From Laccaria trichodermophora (lineage: Eukaryota; Basidiomycota; Agaricomycetes; Agaricales; Hydnangiaceae): a stretch of 64,000 bases of DNA. Below are positions 1 through 9,845 of the stretch, piece after piece (the stretch's first letter is position 1; every line of letters begins with the position of its first letter). The translations under genes and the position numbers were made by a program. Under the pieces are notes generated by a model that saw nothing but the letters and a program-made list of their open reading frames with translations, made no database searches and was not told where the DNA came from. The DNA is taken from contig JACTVC010000001.1 in assembly GCA_018417955.1 (NCBI GenBank), positions 3,968,001-4,032,000 on the forward strand, in the 5' to 3' direction.

Positions 1-1
1 T

Positions 2-749
2 GAATGCCCAGACACCAACCCTGATCGAATCGTGGACTGCTATTTGAGTGACTGGTGGAACGCAAAGGATATGGCGTCCATTGTGGATACATTTCCGAAA
101 TGGAGTGATGTGCAGGAGGATGCACTTCTCATACATTCAAAGTTTGTAAGTTGACCGTTTTGCTGAAACCAGGCTGTCTATTGTTGACATTTCCGTTTAG
201 CTGGAGCAAATCTATGAACACCGAGGGGAGGTTCCGATCTCCGTATCCAACTCCGCGGAGATAGAACAATTGGAAGCTCTCCGGGATGGCATCGCCCGCG
301 GAGCGGCGACCTTGGATGTAGAAATCAACCGGCTCTCTGACAACATCAAGGAGCTGGACGAAAGAATGCAGGACGCCTCAGTGGATATTACTGCAATGGA
401 GGCCGAATATCGGACTGAATATCAACGTCGCGTTCTTGATAACATCCGAGAACGTCATGAGAAAGAGGATAAGCTGAAGGAGAATACACAGGTGGCGGAG
501 GATATGGCTCAAGCAATGCTTTCATCTGCCCGACCAAGACGGGCACTTCCACAAAGGCTACAGAGGAGGGGCAGGCCGCCCATTCGAGGTCTCCCAGAAT
601 TTTCCCTCTCAGAGGGTGGGGACCCGGATACGTTGCACGGACCCGCCTCGGAGCAAGACATTCCGGCCAATCCATGTCAAGACAATTTGGACGTTATGAT
701 GGTTACGGACGATGATTTTTCAAAAGCTGTTCGGGGTCTGTCCATGTAG
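2..749 (+). CDS. Hypothetical coiled-coil protein, 5'-truncated by window edge
   Basis: Unrecognised host protein entering from the left edge. The frame is open from base 2 to a GT donor at 146. A 55-bp intron (146-200, GTAAG...TTTAG) follows, and the same frame continues from 201 to the TAG ending at 749. The visible part is about 230 residues. The second exon holds a charged heptad-like stretch (roughly residues 75-150 of the visible part, rich in E, K, R and L) that should form a coiled coil, then a Pro/Arg-rich linker and an acidic tail. There is no signal peptide or membrane segment in the visible part. Its stop lies 15 bp from the stop of the convergent gene on the other strand. No function can be assigned. 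Exon-intron structure is well supported; identity is unknown. Confidence 0.7.
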
Positions 750-764
750 TATATATGTATATAT

Positions 765-2163
765 CTATATCAATGGTTTCCATTCACCCCCTTGTTCCAG
801 ATGAATGATTCTTTCCATCTTTTCCGGGTCGTCTAGTTCCAACCAAGCCAGAAACAACTCATCCGACATCCAAGGATGCTGGTCATACCCCAGTTGACGG
901 AGTACCCGTTCTCTCATGAAGAACGCCAAGCAGTATCGTTCCTCGGTTGAAGGCGATACTCCATGCCTAACGGACTTGGACAATACTGAGAGAAGAGTGC
1001 CCGGCTTGTATTGAAATCTAATCCCAATGCCTGAAGCTCGGCCCGAAGGTTTGGATCAATCGTCCGGCCAATGGTGGCCAGGAGATCGAACATTCCCATC
1101 GGACTTTGTCCATCTCTATGGAATGGTGATTCCCTCTGACTTATGACTGATAGTCCCGTAAATCCGCTGGCCCAATATCGAAGTATTCGACGTAGTCCGT
1201 CGACGTCCTGAATGGCATGGACGGGGGAAACGGGCTTTCCATCCGGATCTTTCTTCCCTTGATTGGCAGCCCGGATAAGCGAAGCCCGCATAATACAATA
1301 CTGCGCAGGATGGAGGACACTCATAACACCCCCCACTATCGCTTGAAAGTCCATAATGTCCCTGATAAATCTCATACCTCCACCAGAGTCGTCCTTCAAG
1401 GTGGAAGATGCTTGCAATGGTGTACCATCATACTGGGAGGCCATAAGCGAGGAATAACTATAAAATGTAGAAATATACCTCATGTCCGGCAGATCCCCAA
1501 AGTGGTGTAAGAGTTACGCTACCCGCGGGTATCTCTGATTCACCCGGGGTCCGAAAATAACCCGCGTCATTTCGCCATCCGCCTCCGCTTCGAGGAGGGT
1601 TAGCTTTCAAGTAGGGCCTAAGATGGGCCAATGCACATATAAGACGGTTCTGATGAATGAAAGGTAAGTTTCACAGCTGAATAACAAGGCGGTGGAGTTC
1701 ACCTGAACAGTTTCCGATATTGCCTCGGGCAAATACCAAGCCAGCGTAAAGCCGCGGACATCCAGAACTCTCAAGGGCCTTCCTTCCACAACCTCCCGTT
1801 CAGAGGGATATGCGGGTGGAAACTTCTTCATTAAGTCGGCCTCCAAAACTTCATTCATTCCTGGAGGAGACATCATCATTCCGTTGGATAAAAATGATAC
1901 TGACGAATACCTGTAGGTCGTGATCCCAACTCCTTAACGAACTCCTCGATATGCCAGTCCACTTGAATAGGCTTCGCCATCCATGCCTCCGTTATCACCG
2001 AGATAGCCTGTTCGCATGCGGTGACAAGGTCCTCGCCTAGCTCCTTTGGTGGGAAGTCGTTCGGACCCTCCTGCAAGATGTTGTAGCGGAGTCTCCCGGA
2101 CATATAGAGGGCAACATCGTCTGTAAGAGCCTGCAAGGCAGGCATAGCAGTGGTCATGCCGTC
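765..2163 (-). CDS. Hypothetical four-exon protein, one frameshift
   Basis: Minus-strand gene reconstructed from splice consensus. Exon 2163-1911, intron 1910-1861 (50 bp, GTATTC...CCAG), exon 1860-1703, intron 1702-1650 (53 bp), exon 1649-1479, intron 1478-1433 (46 bp), last exon 1432 to the TAG at 767-765. Phases agree at every junction and all in-frame stops fall inside introns. Exon 2163 is preceded by an acceptor (TTTGCAG), so a 5' exon exists that I could not place. In the last exon the frame ending in NDTAWRSS must shift by one base near 914-925 to reach the protein-like tail (RERVLRQLGYDQHPW...). That is either a sequencing slip or a real lesion. The third exon carries VLDVRGFTLAWYLPE, a well-ordered stretch. 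I do not recognise a domain; it looks like a lineage-restricted mushroom protein. Confidence 0.62.
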
Positions 2164-2349
2164 CTGCAAATATTATTTTCATCACGGAGGTTTATATACA
2201 ATATGGCCTCATGTCATCCTCATGTTTAACTAGACCAAATTAAGCCTGAACAGTCCCTATTTCGTCTCTTTAAGAAATTGCTCCCGGACGATTCATCGGA
2301 CTTCAGACTATATCCTATGCCACCTATTTTGGGTGGCCCATGCCTGTCA

Positions 2350-2885
2350 AAGCCCCATCTTCAGGAGGTCTAGCCAGTGGCCCGCGGGTGTAACGGATCA
2401 ACAGGCGGTCCACAGGTGTAACGAAAGTCTTCGCCCGTGGGTGTCATGGAACAGTCCTTGGTCCGTCGCCGCAACGGAGCAACAGCGTCCACGGGGGATG
2501 TAACAGAACGACTGTTGGTCCGCGGGGGTAACGGAACAATTGCTGTTCCGCGTTGTGGTCCACGGGTGTAATGGAGCAACACGGGTCAAAGAAAGGAGGG
2601 AACGATTTTTCGTCCGCATTTCGGTCTGCGGGTGCACGGGAGCAGCAGGCGGTTCACAGGTCAAAGAAAGGAGGGTGGGCCCGTGGGTGTAACGGAACGA
2701 TTTTACGTCCTTATTTCGGTCCGCGGGTGCACGGGAGCAGCAGGCGGACCACGGGTCAAAGAAAGGTGGGTGGGCCCACGGGGGTAACGGAACAATTGCT
2801 TGTCCGCGTTTTAATCCGCGGGTGCGGTGGAGCAACACGTCCGGAACAACTGCGGGTCCGTGGGGCCGGTCTTAACGGAACAATG
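2350..2885. repeat. GC-rich minisatellite
   Basis: Irregular tandem repeat. Units of roughly 80-95 bp recur, each with TCAAAGAAAGGAGGG followed by GTAACGGAAC, a run like GTCCGCGGGTG and GGAGCAGCAGGCGG. Clear copies start near 2587, 2663 and 2756, and shorter degenerate copies with GGTCCRCGGGTGTAACGGA lie at 2385-2580. It is CpG-rich, unlike the repeats further right. ORFs on both strands here are by-products of the repeat. Confidence 0.7.
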
Positions 2886-2887
2886 CC

Positions 2888-3372
2888 CCGACCCCGAAAA
2901 TCCAAAGATTGGGCTAACCTTTGGAACTATAGTGTATTTTGATCCATGGGCCCAAGATACAAGCCATGTCATATGAATTTCGCCGTTGGGCCCAACTTGT
3001 CGAAATAACAATTACCTGATGTTGGGCCCAACCTTCAACTGTAGCTTAATAATTGGGCCATTGGGCCCAACCTTGACCATTAACCATTACCCTATGTTGG
3101 GCCCAACTATCAACTGTAGCTTAATGCAATCATATATTGACGGTCAAAATTACCCCCATTTAACCCATGTGGCCAATCTATAAACCCTTGGCTTTGACAG
3201 TGGCAGCTTCATTGGGCCCAACAATCAAATATACATATTCTTACATCATTGGGCCAATGTACAGTGTCATAACGTCCTTTGTAATTGGGCCCATTGGGGT
3301 AGCCCTATGACTTATTGGGACAATTGTCAATTTCTATTGTTATGGTTCCATAGCGTATCTACTGAATGCCCT
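2888..3372 (+). repeat. Dispersed repeat R, copy 1 (TTGGGCCCAA-rich)
   Basis: AT-rich non-coding repeat studded with the palindrome TTGGGCCCAA (near 2992, 3023, 3063, 3098 and 3213). The whole stretch matches, inverted, 27036-27120 plus 28678-28985, where element E2 splits it. Shared blocks include GACAATTGTCAATTTCTATT at about 3319-3338 and TTTATAGATTGGCCACATG read on the minus strand. Similarity stops at about 3372, exactly where the gypsy gag reading frame begins, so R marks the broken 5' edge of the retroelement. No ORF was recognised. Confidence 0.7.
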
Positions 3373-3373
3373 G

Positions 3374-4675
3374 GCTCCTGCTGCGTTCAGTTCGCGCATA
3401 CCCAGCCCTACGTCCTGGACCAGTTATACCTTTCGGAGTAGAAGCAATAGGCATCAGACCAGACTGGGTCAACCGTCCAACAATAACGGAAACCCCGACG
3501 CTGGAAACAGTCCTGATTCCCCCTCCGGAGGATCCTCTTCCTCAAACAGCAGTGGTAACGCTGGAAGAGGTGGTAACCCTAATGGTCCTAATGGACCGAC
3601 TCCACCAGCCTCCTGGTATGTTCCCCCACAGGACAACGGGGGAAACGGCGGTAATGGAGGAGGAGGAGGAGGGGGAGGAGGGGGAGGCGGTAGCGGGAAC
3701 GGTGGAAACCTCGGCTCTCAAGACCCCAATATTCCTCCATGGTGGCGAATTCCCGAGGAATGGCAATTAAACCGCAAGCTCAATAGCACGGTGTTGCCTG
3801 AATGGAACGGAGCAGGCGAGACAGCTATCAGCTATCTAAGCAATATGGGATTTCTTGCAGGATTAAGTCCCAAGATGAAGGAAGGGATCGCCCAATTAGC
3901 CCCTTTCAAATGGACCTCCTATGCTCTAAGTTGGTGGGAGACCTTACCAGAGCCAGATCGCAACTACTTCTCAGCGAACTGGGACAACATGATGGTTGGG
4001 ATTCAAGCTCACTTTCTGGATGAAGAATGGGTTCGAGACAGAACCTTCGAATTCGATGAAATGACCTTCCGTAATAAGGGTCACGAGCAAGAAAGTCCAT
4101 TAGAATATGTCCAACGCCGCATCCGCTATCACCATTTCCTACATCCCGACGAAGTCGATGGACCTACAGCAGTTGCGCGCATACTTCGTCGTCAACCTGT
4201 AGAATGGTCTCACTATCTTAGTGAGATCATTTGTCCTATGATATTGTCGGTTCAGTCCGTAGCTAAATGAATGAAGAACGGACTCATAACGTCTTGGCAG
4301 CAGGCCGAACGCAATAAACGACCTGCGCCGTTCTATAGGAACAGCCGTCCGCGCGCAGCACACGCAGCGGAGACTGAGCCCCTCAATCAGGGGATTCAAT
4401 TAGAGTCCTACCTATCCGATGAGGAAGGAGAATTGGAACGCGACATCAACTTTGCATCCAATAACAATCGTCGACCACTGCCGCGCTCTGGGGGGCATAA
4501 ACCTGCGCCGGCCAAACAGGAGTTTCCTCACGGCAAAACGATTAACGGTATAACTTTCGAAAGAGACGACTCCAAAGCGAGCCCACGAGAACCCAATGGG
4601 GATTGTTATATCTGTACTAGCCCTAAGCATTTCCACAGGGATTGCCCTCACTATGGTAAATGGAACGCTTTATGA
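3374..4675 (+). pseudogene. gag: gypsy Gag (capsid and nucleocapsid), broken
   Basis: Frame +2 is open from the R junction, through a Ser/Asn/Gly-rich stretch with a run of glycines (about 3655-3690), into the capsid-like region (NIPPWWRIPEEW..., about 3728-4260). It continues to a nucleocapsid zinc knuckle of exact spacing CX2CX4HX4C (CYICTSPKHFHRDC, about 4605-4646). TGA codons interrupt the same frame at 4268-4270 and 4673-4675, and the protein-like frame resumes directly after each. The ATG at 3366 is in another frame and is not the gag start; the true N-terminus is missing. Gag would form the cytoplasmic virus-like particle and bind the RNA. Two stops and the missing start make it a pseudogene. 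Confidence 0.8.
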
Positions 4676-5627
4676 AATGTCCATAAGATTCATATAGTAT
4701 GGGACGAAGAGGAAGAAGCAGACAGAGAGTACCTAGTCATGTTGGCTGAATCCAACACCACCCTTTCCGCTTATGAGAGTGAACGAATGCTTAAAGTTTA
4801 CGCGACTGAAATTCACTCGTCTAAAGGGTGTTACAGAAATTCTTTCGCTGCGGAAAAGCGCGTTGAAATCGCTGCTGAACCGCGCGATAGGGAAATTAAC
4901 GATGAGCGAAGGACGGACGCGAAGTTCCACAAGGTGTACCCTGCCCATCGTAATTCACACAAAACTAAGGACTACAATAAAGGGAAGAATAAAGACAACG
5001 AAATCGTCCAAGGAACAGTTAAACCGGCTCCCGTTAAGTCAAAAAAGCCTGTACGTATATATGAACCTGGTCGAGTATTCCCGGCGGTCAAGGGTCGTTC
5101 CTTACCCGAAGGGATGGGTTCTCTAGGAACCAGAGCCTTACACACGCCAGCGAAAATTGGAAGCCTGGAATCAGAATCCATCCGCGCTCGATTGGACTCA
5201 GGAGCTGATATCACTCTCATCTTGGAGGAATTCTGGAAGTCCATGCCTAATCCTCCCCGTCTGCGCGAAGGTTTAAGAATGAAATTATATCAACTCACGG
5301 GAGGTGCCAAGGTCTTAGGGTATATTAAGACTGAGCTATTCGTCCTTGCTCGAGACGAATCGATCGTTAGCTTCGAGTTAGAAGCTTATGTCGTGCGCAA
5401 CATGAACGTGCCTCTCCTACTGGGGGAAGATTTCCAGACTACCTATGAGCTCGGCCTGACCAGATACGCCTCGGGACATTGTGAAGTGGCAGTAGGACGT
5501 TCGGGGCGCGTGATACTCGCTGCCTCCTCGGAGAACGTCAACTTAGGGTTCGAAATTCGAGCTGCCTACACTACCCAATCGTTTGTCCGGAGAAAGGCAC
5601 CAGTAGCTGTTACTTTCATATATGAAT
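4676..5627 (+). pseudogene. pro: gypsy aspartic protease region, cut by P1
   Basis: This continues the gag frame after the TGA at 4673. A charged linker (about 4676-5130) leads into a retropepsin-like domain with the active-site triad LDSGADITLI (about 5192-5221) and a downstream hydrophobic stretch VPLLLGEDF near 5408-5434, the usual second half of a retroviral-type protease. Its role would be to process the Gag-Pol polyprotein inside the particle. The frame meets a stop only because P1 begins at 5628; the last native codon before the insertion is GAA (5624-5626). The frame resumes at 9842 with no frame change. DSG is intact. Confidence 0.8.
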
Positions 5628-5789
5628 AATGGGAAGTTGTCCAAAAAGCATCTTATATCAGAATGGGTAGTTGCCTGCTGGACAGTTTGCCAAAGGGACA
5701 GTTTACCTAAAGGTAGTTTACCAAGAGTCATGATGTGCCATTGGTGTAGGCTGTACATAGGGTGTGCTGATGAGCTCGGGGTTGTGCTC

Positions 5790-6430
5790 ACTGTTGGTGA
5801 CGACGTCGGGCACTGTTTTCAGGGTCCAGGGCGCATTTCCAAATAAGGAAATATGCGCATTTCCAAATGAAAAATAGCAATAAAATAGGGAAAAAATCAG
5901 AAAAAAATGGGGGATGGTGCTCACTGTTAGTGACGACATTGGGGGCTGTTTTCAGGGTCCAGGGCACATTGCCAAATATGGTAATATAGCCAAAAATAGC
6001 CAGAAAATAGCCAAAAAATCAGAAAAAAATGGGGAATGGTGCTCACTGTTAGTGACGATGTCAGGCACTGTTTTCAGGGTCCAGGGCACATTGCCAAATA
6101 TGGTAATATATCCAAAAATAGCCAGAAAATCAGAAAAAAATCGCAGGTGGTGCTCACTGTTAGTGATGACATTGGGGTCATTTGCAGGGTCCAGGGTGCA
6201 TTGCCAAATATGGTAATGTATCCCAAAATAGCCAAAAAATCAGGAAAAAATGGCAGGGTGGTGTTCACTGTTGGTGATGACATTGGGGTTGTTTTCAGGG
6301 TCCAGCGTGCATTTCCAAATATGGTAATATATCCAAAAATAGCCAGAAAATAGCGGAAAAATTGGAAAAACATATGAATGGTGTACAGAACATCAAGCAC
6401 TGCCTTCAGGGTCCACTTCAGGGTCCATCC
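5790..6430 (+). repeat. Tandem array of about 110-130 bp units in P1 (mirrored at 9071-9711)
   Basis: The block with TTTTCAGGGTCCAGGGCRCA, CCAAATATGGTAATAT and AAAATAGCCAGAAAATCAG recurs at about 5816, 5948, 6070, 6184 and 6293. Each copy ends in GGTGCTCACTGTTRGTGA. The same array occurs reverse-complemented in the right arm. Degenerate copies lie in P3 near 43035-43260. All reading frames through it are repeat artefacts. Confidence 0.8.
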
Positions 6431-6799
6431 CAAAAGGGAAATATGACCTGGTGTGACTAAAAGTGAAGAAAAGCAAGATGAGAATGATTTTACCTATCAG
6501 GGTCCATGTAATGGGATGTTGGGATGTTGGTCACATGACCAATTACCAAAAATGGTCAAAAAACGAAAGTTGTAGCCCTATGCTGTAGCTTTCTGAATCT
6601 GTTTGAATTATGTTCTGAAGTGCTCCCATTGTGGAGATATGAGGTAAAGGAATTTCAAAAGCGTCACGTTTTTTTTTGTTTTTTGTGTTTTTCTCCATGA
6701 AAACAAAACCAAATAACATGATTTCAGTATATTTAGAAAGCTAAAAGAAAGGGCTACAAATATTGTATCGTGGGAAAATTGACCAAAAAAGGAAGGTGC

Positions 6800-7535
6800 A
6801 TGCCCTACAGATATAGACTACCAAGTTTACTGATAGACTACAAAAAAGTTGGACTTAGACTACAAAGTTTACTGACACATACAAAAGACTACAAAAGTTT
6901 ATAGACTACCAAATTTACTGATAGACTATAAAAGTGAGATGCAGACTACAAAAGCTTGGACTTAGACTACAAAGTTTGTAGGGTCCGCTTTTTCATAAGA
7001 AAGTCTGTATTGTCTGCTTTTTGAGACTACAAAAGTTTGTAGTGTGCGCTTTTTCATTAGAAAAGTTTGTAGTATCCGCTTTTTGAGACTACAAAAGTTG
7101 TAGTGTGCGCTTTTTTATTAGAAAAGTTTGTAGTATCCACTTTTTGAGACTACAAAGTTTGTAGTGTGCGCTTTTTCATCAGAAAAGTTTGTAGTATTCA
7201 CTGTTTGAGACTACAAAAGTTTGTAGTGTGTGCTTTTTCATCAGAAAAGTTTGTAGTGCCCGCTTTTTGAGACTACAAAAGTTGTAGTGTGCGCTTTTTC
7301 ATCAGAAAAGTTTGTAGTATCCACTTTTTGAGACTACAAAAGTTTGTAGTGTGCGCTTTTTCATTAGAAAAGTTAGTAGTGTGCGCTTTTTCATCAGAAA
7401 AGTTTGTAGTGTCCACTTTTTGAGACTACAAAAGTTTGTAGTGTGCGCTTTTTCATTAGAAAAGTTTGTAGTATCTACTTTTTGAGACTACAAAAGTTTG
7501 TAGTGTGTGCTTTTTCATCAGAAAAGTTGTCTGCT
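6800..7535 (+). repeat. Tandem ACTACAAA/TTTGTAGT array in P1 (mirrored at 7966-8701)
   Basis: From about 7020 the roughly 60-bp unit GAGACTACAAAAGTTTGTAG + TGTGCGCTTTTTCATNAG + AAAAGTTTGTAGT recurs about eight times. More diverged copies with GACTACAAAGTTTACTGA lie at 6800-7010. The short inverted pair ACTACAAA/TTTGTAGT inside each unit gives small hairpins within the giant one. Related arrays appear in P2 (50100-51540) and P3 (56985-57095). Confidence 0.8.
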
Positions 7536-7754
7536 TTTTCATTTAAAAAAGTAGGTAATTGACATGTAGTTTATGGTGTCCTTGGACCTATCTATGTTAT
7601 GGGGATGAGGTTGAAGGATTGCCATCATATTGCCAGTGCTGCAGCATTAGTTTTTGACATCATGCACAAGTTGTCTTGCACATCAGGAAAGGCCATCCTA
7701 AGCCTTTCATATTGATACATGCTGTCCTATCTGAAAAGATAATTGGAAGCTCAT

Positions 7755-9720
7755 CCAATTATCTTTTCAGATAGGACAGCATGTATCAATATGAAAGGCT
7801 TAGGATGGCCTTTCCTGATGTGCAAGACAACTTGTGCATGATGTCAAAAACTAATGCTGCAGCACTGGCAATATGATGGCAATCCTTCAACCTCATCCCC
7901 ATAACATAGATAGGTCCAAGGACACCATAAACTACATGTCAATTACCTACTTTTTTAAATGAAAAAGCAGACAACTTTTCTGATGAAAAAGCACACACTA
8001 CAAACTTTTGTAGTCTCAAAAAGTAGATACTACAAACTTTTCTAATGAAAAAGCGCACACTACAAACTTTTGTAGTCTCAAAAAGTGGACACTACAAACT
8101 TTTCTGATGAAAAAGCGCACACTACTAACTTTTCTAATGAAAAAGCGCACACTACAAACTTTTGTAGTCTCAAAAAGTGGATACTACAAACTTTTCTGAT
8201 GAAAAAGCGCACACTACAACTTTTGTAGTCTCAAAAAGCGGGCACTACAAACTTTTCTGATGAAAAAGCACACACTACAAACTTTTGTAGTCTCAAACAG
8301 TGAATACTACAAACTTTTCTGATGAAAAAGCGCACACTACAAACTTTGTAGTCTCAAAAAGTGGATACTACAAACTTTTCTAATAAAAAAGCGCACACTA
8401 CAACTTTTGTAGTCTCAAAAAGCGGATACTACAAACTTTTCTAATGAAAAAGCGCACACTACAAACTTTTGTAGTCTCAAAAAGCAGACAATACAGACTT
8501 TCTTATGAAAAAGCGGACCCTACAAACTTTGTAGTCTAAGTCCAAGCTTTTGTAGTCTGCATCTCACTTTTATAGTCTATCAGTAAATTTGGTAGTCTAT
8601 AAACTTTTGTAGTCTTTTGTATGTGTCAGTAAACTTTGTAGTCTAAGTCCAACTTTTTTGTAGTCTATCAGTAAACTTGGTAGTCTATATCTGTAGGGCA
8701 TGCACCTTCCTTTTTTGGTCAATTTTCCCACGATACAATATTTGTAGCCCTTTCTTTTAGCTTTCTAAATATACTGAAATCATGTTATTTGGTTTTGTTT
8801 TCATGGAGAAAAACACAAAAAACAAAAAAAAACGTGACGCTTTTGAAATTCCTTTACCTCATATCTCCACAATGGGAGCACTTCAGAACATAATTCAAAC
8901 AGATTCAGAAAGCTACAGCATAGGGCTACAACTTTCGTTTTTTGACCATTTTTGGTAATTGGTCATGTGACCAACATCCCAACATCCCATTACATGGACC
9001 CTGATAGGTAAAATCATTCTCATCTTGCTTTTCTTCACTTTTAGTCACACCAGGTCATATTTCCCTTTTGGGATGGACCCTGAAGTGGACCCTGAAGGCA
9101 GTGCTTGATGTTCTGTACACCATTCATATGTTTTTCCAATTTTTCCGCTATTTTCTGGCTATTTTTGGATATATTACCATATTTGGAAATGCACGCTGGA
9201 CCCTGAAAACAACCCCAATGTCATCACCAACAGTGAACACCACCCTGCCATTTTTTCCTGATTTTTTGGCTATTTTGGGATACATTACCATATTTGGCAA
9301 TGCACCCTGGACCCTGCAAATGACCCCAATGTCATCACTAACAGTGAGCACCACCTGCGATTTTTTTCTGATTTTCTGGCTATTTTTGGATATATTACCA
9401 TATTTGGCAATGTGCCCTGGACCCTGAAAACAGTGCCTGACATCGTCACTAACAGTGAGCACCATTCCCCATTTTTTTCTGATTTTTTGGCTATTTTCTG
9501 GCTATTTTTGGCTATATTACCATATTTGGCAATGTGCCCTGGACCCTGAAAACAGCCCCCAATGTCGTCACTAACAGTGAGCACCATCCCCCATTTTTTT
9601 CTGATTTTTTCCCTATTTTATTGCTATTTTTCATTTGGAAATGCGCATATTTCCTTATTTGGAAATGCGCCCTGGACCCTGAAAACAGTGCCCGACGTCG
9701 TCACCAACAGTGAGCACAAC
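7755..9720 (-). repeat. P1 right inverted arm (1966 bp)
   Basis: Reverse-complement partner of 5781-7746. Spurious peptides on opposite strands at 6074-6433 and 9068-9427 are identical, as expected from a perfect palindrome; they are not genes. Confidence 0.88.
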
Positions 9721-9845
9721 CACTGAGCTCACTCACGTCCTCTATAGCCTACGTTGACGACACATCATGACTCTTGGTAAACTGTCCAGCAGGCAACTAC
9801 CCATTCTGATATAAGATGCTTTTTGGACAACTTCCCATTCTGAAT

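Larger units (their letters stand above)
5781..7746 (+). repeat. P1 left inverted arm (1966 bp)
   Basis: Position p pairs with 15501-p. Every stretch compared (5821-5880, 5881-5913, 6434-6700, 7021-7080, 7690-7746) is the exact reverse complement of the right arm, with no indel over the arm length. An 8-bp loop (7747-7754) separates the arms. Outside 5781 the ends still pair but have diverged and differ by a 33-bp indel. Confidence 0.88.
5628..9840. mobile_element. P1: 4.2-kb foldback (palindromic) element inside gypsy pol
   Basis: The element is almost one giant inverted repeat centred at 7750/7751. Its ends read (G)AATGGGAAGTTGTCC inward from both sides. It is flanked by TGAAT at 5623-5627 and again at 9841-9845, which fits a 5-bp target duplication because deleting the insert and one TGAAT restores the retroelement frame. 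Each arm holds, from outside in, an end block, five roughly 110-130 bp tandem units, a block shared with P2 and P3, an array of roughly 60-bp units built on ACTACAAA/TTTGTAGT, and a unique inner block. No transposase-like ORF was seen, so it must be non-autonomous or mobilised by unknown means. Long inverted repeats with internal tandem arrays resemble Foldback-type elements; the superfamily is not proved. Confidence 0.85.

Noticed and set aside
1..3372. A 5' LTR for the gypsy element
   Set aside because: No sequence like TGTAACGGCGGTTTAGC was found upstream; GTGTAACGG motifs at 2385-2800 belong to the minisatellite.
3366..3770. ORF starting at ATG 3366
   Set aside because: The neighbouring frame is open across the same region, continues upstream and leads directly into the gag capsid and CCHC; this frame is a shadow.
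6960..7535. Regularly spaced repeats resembling a CRISPR array
   Set aside because: Spacers are not unique, the array is mirrored in the other arm, no cas genes exist and the DNA is fungal.
6074..9427. Identical 119-codon frames on opposite strands
   Set aside because: A consequence of the P1 palindrome and its 110-130 bp repeats, not genes.
5628..9840. P1 palindrome as pure assembly artefact
   Set aside because: Not excluded for the inner arms, but mirrored yet diverged ends and the frame-restoring TGAAT flanks are hard to obtain from a mirrored read, so I keep it as a real element with a check suggested.
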